From: Mycolicibacterium moriokaense
GTDB taxonomy: Bacteria > Actinomycetota > Actinomycetes > Mycobacteriales > Mycobacteriaceae
NCBI RefSeq assembly: GCF_003201655.1
Contig: NZ_QJJU01000010.1
Location: 1 to 37,685, forward strand
Direction of reading: 5' to 3'
DNA length: 37,685 bases
Shown here: positions 25,319 through 34,161 of the stretch, piece by piece
Layout of the letters: each line of letters opens with the position of its first letter
How positions within the stretch are numbered: position 1 is the stretch's first letter
Position numbers and translations under genes: made by a program
The notes under the pieces: model-generated
Told to the model about the DNA's origin: nothing
Database searches by the model: none
The model's input: only the letters and a program-made list of their open reading frames with translations

Positions 25319-26079
25319 GATCGGATGATCTGTCCGCCGTCGACGTTGAAGATCTGGCCGGTGATCCACTTCGCCTGATCCGACAGCAGGAACAGACACA
25401 TGCCGACCAGGTCCTCGGGCTCGCCCATGCGCGACAGCGGAATTCGCTTCACGATGTCCTCGACGATCTCCTGCGGCGTCGTGGTCCGGTTGGCTTCGGT
25501 GTCGATGGGCCCCGGTGCGATGGCGTTGACGCGGATGTTCTGCCCGCCGAGTTCGGTGGCCAACTGCTGAGTCAGGCCGTTGATGCCCACTTTGGCGAGG
25601 CCATAGAAGTTGGAGTACAGCCACGCCGCTGTCGAGGATTGGTTCACGATGGCCCCGCCGCCGCGCTTGGCCATCTTGCGGTAGACGGCGCGGGTGCACA
25701 GCAGCGCGCCGTCCATGTTCACGCTCATGAACTTCTTGTAGTAGTCCCAGTCGACGGAGACGAGGAAGTCCAGCTTCATGCCGCCGAAGATCGCAGCGTT
25801 GTTGACCAGGTAGTCGATGCCACCGAATTCGGCCAAGGTCGTAGCGGCCATCTCCTTGGCGGAGTCTGGGTCCGACACGTCGACGCGCACCGCGAGCGCA
25901 TTGCCACCCTCGCCCTTGATGCCGTCTGCGACCTTCTGGGCGCCTTCGGTGTTGATGTCGGCGACGACGACGGCAGCGCCCTCGCGGGCCAGCGCCTCGG
26001 CGTACGCCTGGCCGATGCCGCCTCCGGCACCGGTGACGATCGCGACCTTCTCCTTGAACTGATCCCCATACAGACCCAC
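25315..26079 (-). CDS. Short-chain dehydrogenase/reductase (Rv0769-like)
   Basis: 254 residues from GTG 26079, with GGAG six bases upstream. Classical SDR: VTGAGGGIG (NAD(P) binding), NNAAIF, catalytic Ser in QSSTAAW and YGLAK, then NAIAPGPIDTEA. The C-terminal ITGQIFNVDGGQ is typical of the FabG-like subgroup. The gene lies ten bases behind aldA and overlaps the following dehydrogenase by four bases. It most likely interconverts an alcohol and a ketone in the same pathway. Confidence 0.93.
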   Translation of the reverse strand: MGLYGDQFKEKVAIVTGAGGGIGQAYAEALAREGAAVVVADINTEGAQKVADGIKGEGGNALAVRVDVSDPDSAKEMAATTLAEFGGIDYLVNNAAIFGGMKLDFLVSVDWDYYKKFMSVNMDGALLCTRAVYRKMAKRGGGAIVNQSSTAAWLYSNFYGLAKVGINGLTQQLATELGGQNIRVNAIAPGPIDTEANRTTTPQEIVEDIVKRIPLSRMGEPEDLVGMCLFLLSDQAKWITGQIFNVDGGQIIRS

Positions 26080-26089
26080 TGACGTCTCC

Positions 26090-27559
26090 TTAATTCTTCG
26101 CCGTGGCAATCGCTTTGGTCTCGAGGTATTCCTCGAAGCCCGCGAGCCCCATCTCCCGGCCGATGCCGGATTGCTTGTATCCACCGAACGGCATATCGGC
26201 CGAGTACCAGACGCCGCCGTTGACGTTCACCGTGCCGACGCGCATCCGCGCCGCGATGCCTGCGGCGCGCTCCTCGTCAGCGGAGAACACCGTGCCGGAG
26301 AGTCCGTACGGCGAGTCATTCGCGATGCGGACGGCATCGTCGTCGCCGTCGTGGGCGATGACGGTGAGCACGGGTCCGAAGATCTCCTCGCGCGCGACCT
26401 TGGCATTGTTGTCGAGCCCGGCGATCACGGTGGGCTCGATGAAGTAGCCGGTGTCGCGATCAGCGGGACGGCCTCCGCCGCATGCGAATGTGCCGCCCTC
26501 CGCAGTCGCCGAATCCAAGTACTCCTGCACCCGATTCCGCTGCCGCGAAGAGATCAACGGCCCGCAGACTGTGCCGGGGTCCGTGGGATCCCCTGGCTTG
26601 ATCGACCCCATCGTGGCTGCCGCCGCCCCGACGGCTTCGTCGTAGCGGGCACGGGGCACCACCAGTCGGGTGGTGATGGCACATCCCTGTCCGGCGTGCA
26701 TCGACGCGGTGAACGCCGACATCGAGCAGGCCCCAGCGAGATCCGCATCGTCGAGCACGAGGAACGCCGACTTGCCGCCGAGTTCGAGGAACACCTTCTT
26801 CAGCGTCGCGGAACCGTCGGCCATCACGGCCCGGCCGGTGTTCGTCGACCCGGTGAACGAAACCATGTCCACCCGTGGATCTTTCGACAACAGGGCGCCC
26901 ACGGCGTGATCACTCGACGTGATGATGTTGACGACACCCGCGGGGATGTCGGTGTGTTCGGAGATCAGCTCGCCGAGCACTGCCGCGCACCACGGGGTGT
27001 CCGGCGCGGGCTTGAGGACGATGGTGTTGCCCGCCGCCAGCGCGGGGCCGAGCTTGGCGAGGTTGATCTGATGCGGGAAGTTCCACGGAGTGATCGCGCC
27101 GACGACGCCGACGGCTTCGCGGGCGATCGTGCGCTTGGTCTTGATGCCCATCGGCGACGCGATGCCTGCATCAGTCGTCCACTGGTAGGACTCCGCAGTA
27201 TCGGCGCAGAAGCTGAGATCGGCGATCGGGCCCTCGAGCTGCGCCATCGATGTCAGCATCACCGGCGCGCCCACCTCGGCGATGGTGATCTCGCGCAACT
27301 CTTCAACGTGCTTGGTCAGAGCTTCCTGCAGTTGACGCAAGCAGCGCACCCGCAACTCGGTATTAGTCGACCAGTCCGTGTCGTCGAAGGCTCGACGGGC
27401 TGCCTCAATCGCGCGGCCCATGTCATCGGTGCTCGCATCCGCGGCCACACCGAGCACCTCTTCGGTAGCCGGGTTCACCGTAGGGAATGTGCCAGCATTG
27501 CCGGCCACGAGCTTGCCGTCGATGAGCAGTTGACTCTGGCGGTCGTTCAACAGGCCCAT
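26090..27559 (-). CDS. aldA: Aldehyde dehydrogenase (Rv0768-like)
   Basis: 489 residues, the same length as M. tuberculosis AldA. It oxidises an aldehyde to its acid with NAD(P)+. Motifs: WNFPHQINLAKLGPALAAGNT (cofactor side), FTGSTNTGR, catalytic Glu in FLELGGKSAFLV and catalytic Cys in HAGQGCAITTR, then EEIFGPVL. ATG 27559 has GGAGAG upstream; an upstream in-frame extension to 27640 lacks support. It heads the seven-gene minus-strand operon. The palindrome GGACA-AC-TGTCC at 27583-27594 lies 24 bases before the ATG and is shared with the divergent TetR promoter. Confidence 0.95.
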   Translation of the reverse strand: MGLLNDRQSQLLIDGKLVAGNAGTFPTVNPATEEVLGVAADASTDDMGRAIEAARRAFDDTDWSTNTELRVRCLRQLQEALTKHVEELREITIAEVGAPVMLTSMAQLEGPIADLSFCADTAESYQWTTDAGIASPMGIKTKRTIAREAVGVVGAITPWNFPHQINLAKLGPALAAGNTIVLKPAPDTPWCAAVLGELISEHTDIPAGVVNIITSSDHAVGALLSKDPRVDMVSFTGSTNTGRAVMADGSATLKKVFLELGGKSAFLVLDDADLAGACSMSAFTASMHAGQGCAITTRLVVPRARYDEAVGAAAATMGSIKPGDPTDPGTVCGPLISSRQRNRVQEYLDSATAEGGTFACGGGRPADRDTGYFIEPTVIAGLDNNAKVAREEIFGPVLTVIAHDGDDDAVRIANDSPYGLSGTVFSADEERAAGIAARMRVGTVNVNGGVWYSADMPFGGYKQSGIGREMGLAGFEEYLETKAIATAKN

Positions 27560-27582
27560 TCCAACTCTCCGCTTCTGCCACT

Positions 27583-27594
27583 GGACAACTGTCC
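27583..27594. promoter_or_regulatory. TetR operator in front of aldA
   Basis: GGACA-AC-TGTCC (plus strand), 24 bases before the aldA ATG. Read on the minus strand it is GGACAGTTGTCCAGTG, which agrees at 14 of 16 positions with GGACATGTGTCCAGTG at the TetR start. In both cases a TA-rich -10-like box (CCTAGT here) lies directly upstream. Confidence 0.65.
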
Positions 27595-27699
27595 GACTAG
27601 GTTCTCTCGAACGATAGCCCCAGACCGTGGCAGGAGGCAAGACTGGACTGCGTCGAGATCAGCAGCCAGCGAATTGTAGTGCGGGTTTCCGGTTAGGAC

Positions 27700-27741
27700 T
27701 TGCCCGATGGCGACCTCGTCAGATAACTTGGACATGTGTCC
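27700..27741 (+). promoter_or_regulatory. Promoter and operator of the TetR-cyp123-cyp51 operon
   Basis: TTGCCC (27700-27705), 18 bases, TAACTT (27724-27729), then the palindrome GGACA-TG-TGTCC (27730-27741). GTG 27736 is six bases after the -10 box, so the mRNA would be leaderless and start inside the operator, ideal for autorepression. Confidence 0.6.
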
Positions 27742-28320
27742 AGTGATCCAGTGGTTGCGATTACCGAATCGCCCCGCAACCGCCGCCAGGAGGAGACCTT
27801 TCGCAAGGTCCTCACCGCCGGTATGGAGATGCTGCGCGAGTCCTCGTACGCCGACCTGACCGTGCGCGCGGTCGCTGCCCGCGCCAAGGTCGCGCCCGCG
27901 ACCGCCTACACGTACTTCTCTTCGAAGAACCATCTGATCGCCGAGGTCTATCTCGACCTGGTCAGCCAGGTGCCGTTCTTCACCGACGTGAACGACAGCA
28001 GGTCGATTCGCGTAGAGAAGGCGCTCCGCGCCCTGACGCTGATGATTGCCGATGAACCAGAGGTCGCCGCCGCCTGCACGACGGCCCTGCTGAGCAACGG
28101 CGACGCGGCGGTGCGCACCGTCCGCGACCGCATCGGCGCCGAGATCCACCGCCGCATCCGTTCGGCGGTCGGCCCTGACGCCGACCCGCGGACCATCTCG
28201 GCGCTGGAGATGACGTACTTCGGTGCGTTGGTCCATGCCGGCAGCGGAGCCGTCACCTACCACCAGATCGCCGACCGCCTCAACTATGTGGTCGCCCTCA
28301 TCTTGGGAGAAGAACAGTGA
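27736..28320 (+). CDS. TetR-family regulator (Rv0767c-like)
   Basis: 194 residues from GTG 27736; GTG 27751 is an alternative. The helix-turn-helix (LTVRAVAARAKVAPATAYTYF) lies at about 40-60, followed by SSKNHLIAEVYLDLV and a helical ligand domain. Downstream GTGA overlap couples it to cyp123. Its start codon lies in a GGACA-N2-TGTCC palindrome that recurs before the divergent aldA gene, so it very likely represses both its own operon and the aldA operon. The ligand is probably an intermediate of the pathway they encode. Confidence 0.9.
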   Translation: MSSDPVVAITESPRNRRQEETFRKVLTAGMEMLRESSYADLTVRAVAARAKVAPATAYTYFSSKNHLIAEVYLDLVSQVPFFTDVNDSRSIRVEKALRALTLMIADEPEVAAACTTALLSNGDAAVRTVRDRIGAEIHRRIRSAVGPDADPRTISALEMTYFGALVHAGSGAVTYHQIADRLNYVVALILGEEQ

Positions 28321-29537
28321 CTGTGGATGTCTCCGACATCATTCTCGACCCCTACGACTACGACTTCCACGAAGATCCGTACCCGTACTACAAGCGGCTG
28401 CGAGACGAGGCGCCCCTCTACCACAACAAAGAGCTCGGCTTCTGGGCGCTGTCGCGGCACCAGGACGTGCTGCAGGGATTCCGGAACAGCACAACGCTGT
28501 CCAATCGCGATGGCGTCTCGCTCGACCCGATCTCCCGCGGACCGCATGCCAGCAAGACGATGTCGTTCCTCGCGATGGATGACCCCGCCCATCTGCGCCT
28601 GCGCACCCTGGTTTCCAAGGGGTTCACCCCGCGACGCATCCGCGAGTTGGAGCCGCGCGTAACCGAACTCGCCGTCCAACATCTCGACACGATGATGGAG
28701 AAGGCCAACTCCGGCACCGGCTCAAACGTTGATTACATCGCGGAATTCGCAGGCAAGCTTCCGATGGACGTGATCTCCGAGCTGATGGGCGTCCCCGTCG
28801 AGGATCGCGACGGCATCCGGGCTATGGCCGACGGCGTCATGCATCGCGAGGACGGCGTCAACGACGTGCCGCAGTCAGCGATCGAGGCGTCCATCAACCT
28901 GATGGTGTACTACCAGGAGATGATCGCCGAACGCCGCAAAAAGCCGTCCGACGATCTGACCACCGCACTGCTCGAGGCCGAGATCGACAGCGACCGACTC
29001 ACCGACGACGAAGTGCTGGGCTTCCTGTTCCTGATGGTGATCGCAGGCAACGAGACCACCACCAAACTGCTTGCCAATGCGGCGTTCTGGGGTCACAAGA
29101 ACCCCGATCAGCTCGCCCCCATCTATTCCGACCTCGAGCAGGTGCCGCTGTGGGTCGAGGAAACCTTGCGCTATGACACCTCCAGTCAGCTCCTGGCCCG
29201 CGTGGTCTCCGGCGAGCTGAACCTGTACGACACGGCCATTCCCGAGGGTGACATCCTGTTGTTGCTGCCCGGCTCGGCGCACCGTGACGAGCGGGTGTTC
29301 GAGAAGCCCGACGACTACGTCATCGGCCGCGAGATCGGCTCGAAACTCATGAGTTTCGGCAGCGGTGCCCACTTCTGCCTCGGGGCGCACCTGGCCCGGA
29401 TGGAAGCAAGGGTCGCGCTGACGGAGCTGTTCAAACGAATCCGCGGATACGAGGTCGACGAGGCCAACGCCGTCCGCGTCCACTCCAGTAGCGTCCGCGG
29501 ATTCGCTCATCTGCCTATGACCGTGGAGGTCCGCTGA
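28317..29537 (+). CDS. cyp123: Cytochrome P450, CYP123 family
   Basis: 406 residues. Heme loop FGSGAHFCLG with Cys354, I-helix VIAGNETTTKL, K-helix EETLRYD. The place between TetR and the SDR, two genes before cyp51, is that of M. tuberculosis cyp123 (Rv0766c). It is a soluble class I P450; the ferredoxin encoded three genes downstream is the likely electron donor. The substrate is unknown. The GTG start overlaps the TetR stop by four bases; GGGAGAAG lies a few bases upstream. The SDR ATG follows directly after the stop. Confidence 0.93.
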   Translation: MTVDVSDIILDPYDYDFHEDPYPYYKRLRDEAPLYHNKELGFWALSRHQDVLQGFRNSTTLSNRDGVSLDPISRGPHASKTMSFLAMDDPAHLRLRTLVSKGFTPRRIRELEPRVTELAVQHLDTMMEKANSGTGSNVDYIAEFAGKLPMDVISELMGVPVEDRDGIRAMADGVMHREDGVNDVPQSAIEASINLMVYYQEMIAERRKKPSDDLTTALLEAEIDSDRLTDDEVLGFLFLMVIAGNETTTKLLANAAFWGHKNPDQLAPIYSDLEQVPLWVEETLRYDTSSQLLARVVSGELNLYDTAIPEGDILLLLPGSAHRDERVFEKPDDYVIGREIGSKLMSFGSGAHFCLGAHLARMEARVALTELFKRIRGYEVDEANAVRVHSSSVRGFAHLPMTVEVR

Positions 29538-30365
29538 ATGCCCCGGTTCGAACCACTCCCGCAGCGCAGGCCCGCGATCGTGGCCGGTGCGTCATCTGGA
29601 ATCGGCGCCGCGGCGGCGACCGAACTGGCCGCGCGCGGCTTCCCGGTTGCGTTGGGCGCCAGGCGAGTCGACAAGTGCCAGGAGCTGGTCGATGACATCC
29701 GGTCCAACGGAGGCGAGGCCATCGCCCTCCCGCTGGACGTCACCGACGAGCAGTCGGTTAAGGCATTCGTGCACGGCGCGACCGAAGAGCTCGGCGACAT
29801 CGAGTTGGTCGTCGCAGGCGCGGGCGACACGTACTTCGGCAAGCTTGATGCGATCAGCACCGACGAATTCGAGTCCCAGATCCAGATTCATCTGATCGGC
29901 GCCAACCGTGTGGCGACCGCTGTGCTGCCCGGCATGATCGCCCGCCAGCGCGGCGACCTCATCTTCGTCGGGTCCGACGTTGCGCTCAGGCAGCGCCCTC
30001 ACATGGGCGCCTACGGCGCTGCAAAGGCGGCGCTTGTCGCGATGGTGACCAACCTGCAGATGGAACTCGAGGGCACGGGCGTGCGCGCATCGATCGTCCA
30101 CCCCGGTCCGACGAAGACCAACATGGGCTGGAGTCTTCCTGCCGAACTGATCGGGCCTGCCCTGGAGGACTGGGCCAAATGGGGTCAGGCGCGGCACGAC
30201 TACTTCCTGCGCCCGCAGGATCTCGCGCGAGCCATCGCGTTCGTCGCAGAGACGCCGCGCGGCGGCTTCATCGCCAACATGGAGCTCCAGCCGGAAGCGC
30301 CGTTAGCCGACACGAAAGACCGCCAGAAGCTTGCATTGGGCGAAGAGGGGATGCCAGGACAATGA
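29538..30365 (+). CDS. Short-chain dehydrogenase/reductase (Rv0765c-like)
   Basis: 275 residues, the length of M. tuberculosis Rv0765c. NAD(P) motif AGASSGIG (14-21), catalytic Ser in FVGSDVALR and YGAAK, and HPGPTKTNMG. The usual NNAG strand is VAGAG here, so the structural Asn is missing, a mild departure from classical SDRs. GGAGGT lies upstream of the ATG in the end of cyp123. It overlaps cyp51 by four bases (ATGA). It probably oxidises or reduces a product of the neighbouring P450s. Confidence 0.92.
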   Translation: MPRFEPLPQRRPAIVAGASSGIGAAAATELAARGFPVALGARRVDKCQELVDDIRSNGGEAIALPLDVTDEQSVKAFVHGATEELGDIELVVAGAGDTYFGKLDAISTDEFESQIQIHLIGANRVATAVLPGMIARQRGDLIFVGSDVALRQRPHMGAYGAAKAALVAMVTNLQMELEGTGVRASIVHPGPTKTNMGWSLPAELIGPALEDWAKWGQARHDYFLRPQDLARAIAFVAETPRGGFIANMELQPEAPLADTKDRQKLALGEEGMPGQ

Positions 30366-31711
30366 CGACAGCAATCGTGCCCCGGGTATCCGGCGGCGAG
30401 GAAGAGCACGGACACCTCGAGGAGTTCCGCACCGACCCAATCGGTTTGATGAATCGCATTCGTGAGGAATGCGGCGACGTCGGCTGGTTCCAACTGGTCG
30501 ACAAGCCCGTCATCTTCCTGTCCGGCTCCGACGCGAACGAGTTCTTCTTCCGTTCCGCCGACGAGGATCTCGACCAGGCCGAGGCCTATCCGTTCATGAC
30601 GCCGATCTTCGGCAAGGGTGTGGTTTTCGACGCCAGCCCCGAGCGGCGCAAGGAGATGCTGCACAACTCGGCTCTGCGCGGTGAGCAGATGAAGGGGCAC
30701 GCCGCCACCATCGAGGGCGAAGTCAGGAAGATGATCGCCGACTGGGGCGACGAGGGCGAGATCGAACTGCTCGACTTCTTTTCCGAGTTGACCATCTACA
30801 CCTCGACGGCGTGCTTGATCGGTTTGAAGTTCCGCGAGCAGCTCGATCACCGGTTCGCGGAGTACTACCACGAACTGGAACGCGGCACAGACCCGTTGTG
30901 CTACGTCGACCCGTATCTGCCGATCGAGAGCTTCAAGCGTCGCGATGAGGCTCGCGTGAAACTTGTTGCGCTGGTTCAGGAGATCATGGACGGCCGACTG
31001 GCCAATCCGCCGAAGGACAAGGCGGATCGCGACATGCTCGACGTGCTGGTGTCGATCAAGGACGAGGACGGCAACGCCCGGTTCTCGGCCGACGAGGTCA
31101 CGGGCATGTTCATCTCGCTGATGTTCGCAGGCCACCACACCAGCTCGGGGACGTCGTCGTGGACGCTCATCGAGCTGATCCGCCACTCCGAGGTCTACGC
31201 CGAAGTGCTCAAAGAACTCGAAGAGCTCTACGCCGACGGCCAGGAGGTGAGTTTCCATGCGCTGCGGTCGATTCCGAAACTCGACAACGTCGTCAAGGAG
31301 ACCCTGCGCCTGCACCCGCCGCTGATCATCCTGATGCGGGTCGCCAAGGGCGAGTTCGAGGTGCAGGGCTTCCCGATACATAACGGCGACTTCGTGGCCG
31401 CCTCCCCAGCAGTCTCAAACCGGATTCCCGAGGACTTCCCCGACCCTGACGCCTTCAACCCGGACCGCTACGACAAGCCCGAGCAGGCCGACATCGCTAA
31501 CCGGTGGACATGGATTCCGTTTGGCGCGGGAAGGCACCGGTGCGTCGGCGCGGCGTTCGCTCAGATGCAGATCAAGGCGATCTTCTCGGTTCTGTTGCGT
31601 GAGTACGAGTTCGAGATGGCACAGCCTGCCGACACCTATCGCAACGACCACTCGAAGATGGTCGTGCAGCTGGATAGGCCGGCCAAGGTGCGCTACCGCA
31701 AGCGCGGTTAG
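30362..31711 (+). CDS. cyp51: Sterol 14-alpha-demethylase, CYP51
   Basis: 449 residues. FGAGRHRCVG places the heme Cys at 394, as in M. tuberculosis CYP51. The I-helix FAGHHTSSGTSSW with the CYP51-type HT pair, the BC-loop segment AYPFMTPIFGKGVVFDASPE in part, and FVAASPAVSNRIPEDF agree closely with the M. tuberculosis enzyme. It removes the 14-alpha methyl of lanosterol-type sterols in three oxidation steps; mycobacteria do not make sterols de novo, so the natural substrate is uncertain. ATG 30362 overlaps the SDR stop. The ferredoxin gene follows nine bases after the stop. Confidence 0.96.
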   Translation: MTTAIVPRVSGGEEEHGHLEEFRTDPIGLMNRIREECGDVGWFQLVDKPVIFLSGSDANEFFFRSADEDLDQAEAYPFMTPIFGKGVVFDASPERRKEMLHNSALRGEQMKGHAATIEGEVRKMIADWGDEGEIELLDFFSELTIYTSTACLIGLKFREQLDHRFAEYYHELERGTDPLCYVDPYLPIESFKRRDEARVKLVALVQEIMDGRLANPPKDKADRDMLDVLVSIKDEDGNARFSADEVTGMFISLMFAGHHTSSGTSSWTLIELIRHSEVYAEVLKELEELYADGQEVSFHALRSIPKLDNVVKETLRLHPPLIILMRVAKGEFEVQGFPIHNGDFVAASPAVSNRIPEDFPDPDAFNPDRYDKPEQADIANRWTWIPFGAGRHRCVGAAFAQMQIKAIFSVLLREYEFEMAQPADTYRNDHSKMVVQLDRPAKVRYRKRG

Positions 31712-31936
<225 letters not shown>

Positions 31937-31938
31937 AC

Positions 31939-32493
31939 ATGGCCGCACTGCCCCGAGAGCAAATGGAGGACTGGGTCGAGCGCTGGCTCCAGGTCAACCG
32001 CGACGCCGAAAAGGCCGGTGACTGGAAGCCGTTGGCGGACTTCTACTCCGACGACGCCACCTACGGCTGGAACATCGGCCCCAAGGAAGACGTGATGTGC
32101 GTTGGGATCGGCGAGATCCGCGACATCGCACTGGGTCTGGAGATGGAGGGCCTGGAGGGCTGGAAGTACCCGTACCAGAAAGTGCTCATCGACGACAAGA
32201 TCGGCGAGATCGTCGGATTCTGGAAGCAGGTCGCTACGGACCCAGACGATCCCGACGCCGCCGAGCGGGAGATCTACGGCATCGGCGGCAGCTGGTTTCG
32301 GCTGAACGCCGATGCCAAGATCGAGTGGCAGCGAGACTTCTTCGACTTCGGCCACGTGCAGAAGCTCTACCTGGATCTGATGACGAACGGAAAGCTGTCC
32401 AAAGGCATGCAGGAGCGGATCGAACGTAGCCTGGCCGGGGAGAAGCTGCCCGGGTATTACCCGCTCGGCGAGGCGCCGGTTCCGATCTGGTGA
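31939..32493 (+). CDS. NTF2/SnoaL-like fold protein (Rv0762c-like)
   Basis: 184 residues. The start (EDWVERWLQVNRDAEKAGDWKPLADFYSDDATYGW in part) is the helix-plus-DDA pattern of NTF2-like proteins, followed by curved-sheet strands (EIVGFWKQVA, GIGGSWFRL, EWQRDFFDFGHV). Its place after the ferredoxin is that of M. tuberculosis Rv0762c (181 residues, unknown function). It may bind a lipid or sterol intermediate or act as a dehydratase/isomerase; no catalytic residues can be named. A strong hairpin follows the stop. Confidence 0.88.
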   Translation: MAALPREQMEDWVERWLQVNRDAEKAGDWKPLADFYSDDATYGWNIGPKEDVMCVGIGEIRDIALGLEMEGLEGWKYPYQKVLIDDKIGEIVGFWKQVATDPDDPDAAEREIYGIGGSWFRLNADAKIEWQRDFFDFGHVQKLYLDLMTNGKLSKGMQERIERSLAGEKLPGYYPLGEAPVPIW

Positions 32494-32521
32494 CGCCCGG
32501 CCAAGCGGTTGCTTGGGGGCG
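32494..32521 (+). terminator. Terminator hairpin after the cyp51 operon
   Basis: CGCCC-gg-CCAAGC (32494-32506) pairs with GCTTGG-GGGCG (32511-32521) around a GGTT loop; it begins directly after the stop at 32493. There is no U tract. It would separate the cyp51 operon from adhB, at least in part. Confidence 0.6.
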
Positions 32522-32524
32522 GGT

Positions 32525-32570
32525 GTGACGCACCTAACTAATGGCTCTAGTCTGGCCTCACTGGCTCTAG
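32525..32570 (+). promoter_or_regulatory. Candidate adhB promoter with direct repeats
   Basis: GTGACG (32525-32530), 17 bases, TAGTCT (32548-32553). The nine-base repeat TGGCTCTAG occurs at 32542-32550, touching the -10 box, and again at 32562-32570, just after the expected start site (period 20, two helical turns). The repeats may bind a regulator. Confidence 0.45.
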
Positions 32571-32586
32571 CGGAAGGCACATACGG

Positions 32587-33714
32587 ATGAAGACAAAAGG
32601 CGCTCTCATCTGGGAGTTCAACCAGCCGTGGTCGATCGAGGAGATCGAGATCGGCGATCCCGTCCAGGACGAGGTCAAGATCCAGATGGAAGCGGCGGGG
32701 ATGTGCCACTCCGACCACCACCTGGTCACCGGCGGCATCCCGATGGGTGGTTTCCCCGTGCTCGGCGGCCACGAAGGCGCTGGCATCGTCACCGAGGTTG
32801 GGGCAGGTGTCGAGGGCCTTGAGCCCGGCGACCACGTCGTGCTGTCCTTCATTCCGTCCTGTGGCACATGTCCTTCGTGCCAGGCAGGGATGCGCAACCT
32901 CTGTGATCTTGGTGCGCTGCTTCTCAGCGGGACCGCGGTTGCGGACGGCACCAACCGCATTCACGCCAAGGGCCAGCCGGTCTTTCCGATGACACTGCTT
33001 GGCACCTTCAGCCCTTACATGGTGGTTCACAAGAGCTCCGTGGTGAAGATCGATCCGTCTATCCCGTTCGAGGTGGCCTGCCTGGTGGGCTGCGGCGTGA
33101 CGACGGGTTACGGCTCAGCGGTCCGCAGCGGCGACATCCGGCCCGGCGACGACGTCGCCGTCGTGGGTGTTGGCGGCGTCGGGATGTCTGCGCTACAAGG
33201 TGCGGTTACTGCGGGTGCCCGCAACATTTTCGTCATCGAGCCGATCGAGTGGAAGCGTGACGCCGCACTGAAGTTCGGTGCCACGCATGCCTACCCGGAC
33301 ATCGAGTCGGCGTTCGCCGGCGTCGCCGAGGCCACCGCAGGTCTGATGGCCAAGAAGGTCATCGTCACCGTCGGCGAGCTCGATGGCAAGGACATCGACA
33401 CGTACCTGAACCTCACATCCAAGGGCGGCACCTGCGTCGTGACGGCGATCGGCAGCATGCTCGACACCGAGGTGACACTGAACCTGGCGATGCTGACACT
33501 GATGCAGAAGAACCTGCAGGGCACCATCTTCGGAGGCGGCAACCCACACCACGACATCCCGCAGCTGTTGTCGATGTACAAGGCAGGCAAGCTGAACCTC
33601 GACGACATGATCACCCGGCAGTACAAGCTGGAGCAGATCAACGACGGCTACAAAGACATGCTGGAAGGCCGCAATATTCGCGGTGTCATCCGCTACACCG
33701 ACGAAGACAGGTAG
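32587..33714 (+). CDS. adhB: Zinc alcohol dehydrogenase, NDMA-dependent/AdhB type (Rv0761c-like)
   Basis: 375 residues, the length of M. tuberculosis AdhB. Catalytic zinc ligands C40, H62 (GHEGAG) and C169 (VGCGVTTGYG); structural zinc by C92, C95, C98 and C106; Rossmann GVGGVG at 194-199. It converts alcohols to aldehydes; NDMA-dependent relatives keep the nicotinamide cofactor tightly bound. The product could feed the divergent aldA enzyme. GGAAGG lies before the ATG. It follows a terminator hairpin and has its own candidate promoter; the isomerase-like gene follows after 12 bases. Confidence 0.94.
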   Translation: MKTKGALIWEFNQPWSIEEIEIGDPVQDEVKIQMEAAGMCHSDHHLVTGGIPMGGFPVLGGHEGAGIVTEVGAGVEGLEPGDHVVLSFIPSCGTCPSCQAGMRNLCDLGALLLSGTAVADGTNRIHAKGQPVFPMTLLGTFSPYMVVHKSSVVKIDPSIPFEVACLVGCGVTTGYGSAVRSGDIRPGDDVAVVGVGGVGMSALQGAVTAGARNIFVIEPIEWKRDAALKFGATHAYPDIESAFAGVAEATAGLMAKKVIVTVGELDGKDIDTYLNLTSKGGTCVVTAIGSMLDTEVTLNLAMLTLMQKNLQGTIFGGGNPHHDIPQLLSMYKAGKLNLDDMITRQYKLEQINDGYKDMLEGRNIRGVIRYTDEDR

Positions 33715-33726
33715 CCACGATCAGCC

Positions 33727-34161
33727 ATGTCCCAAGAAACAGTTGAGAAGACGCCAGTCGTCTCCGCATCGGAGGCATCGTGGCGGGCCGTTCAGGCGGG
33801 CGACAAAGACGGTTGGCTCGCGCTGATGACCGACGACATTCTCATCGAGGATCCGATCGGGGACTCCGTCACCAACCCGGACGGCACCGGCGTGCGCGGC
33901 AAAGACGCCGTCGGCGCGTTCTTCGACGCGAACATCGGCCCGAATCAGTTGACGGTCACCCGCGAAGCGACATTCCCGTCGAGTTCTCCGAACGAGATCG
34001 CCTACATCCTGGTGCTGCGCACCGAGTTTCCGAACGGCTTTGTCGCCTCCGTTCGCGGCGTGTTCACCTACAAAGTCAACGACGACGGCCTGATCACGAA
34101 CTTGCGCGGCTACTGGAACATGGACGCGATGGAGTTCTCCGAGCCGGACAAGAAGGATTAG
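33727..34161 (+). CDS. Ketosteroid-isomerase-like protein (Rv0760c-like)
   Basis: 144 residues, NTF2-like alpha+beta barrel: SWRAVQAGDKDGWLALM (helices), then DDILIEDPIGDS with Asp residues lining the pocket, GKDAVGAFFDANIG and the strands FPNGFVASVRGVFTY and GYWNMDAMEF. M. tuberculosis Rv0760c has a delta5-3-ketosteroid-isomerase fold and binds steroids; weak or no isomerase activity is typical of it. With cyp51, the SDRs and adhB it supports a steroid-like substrate for the cluster. Its TAG stop overlaps the probable ATT start of the next gene. Confidence 0.9.
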   Translation: MSQETVEKTPVVSASEASWRAVQAGDKDGWLALMTDDILIEDPIGDSVTNPDGTGVRGKDAVGAFFDANIGPNQLTVTREATFPSSSPNEIAYILVLRTEFPNGFVASVRGVFTYKVNDDGLITNLRGYWNMDAMEFSEPDKKD

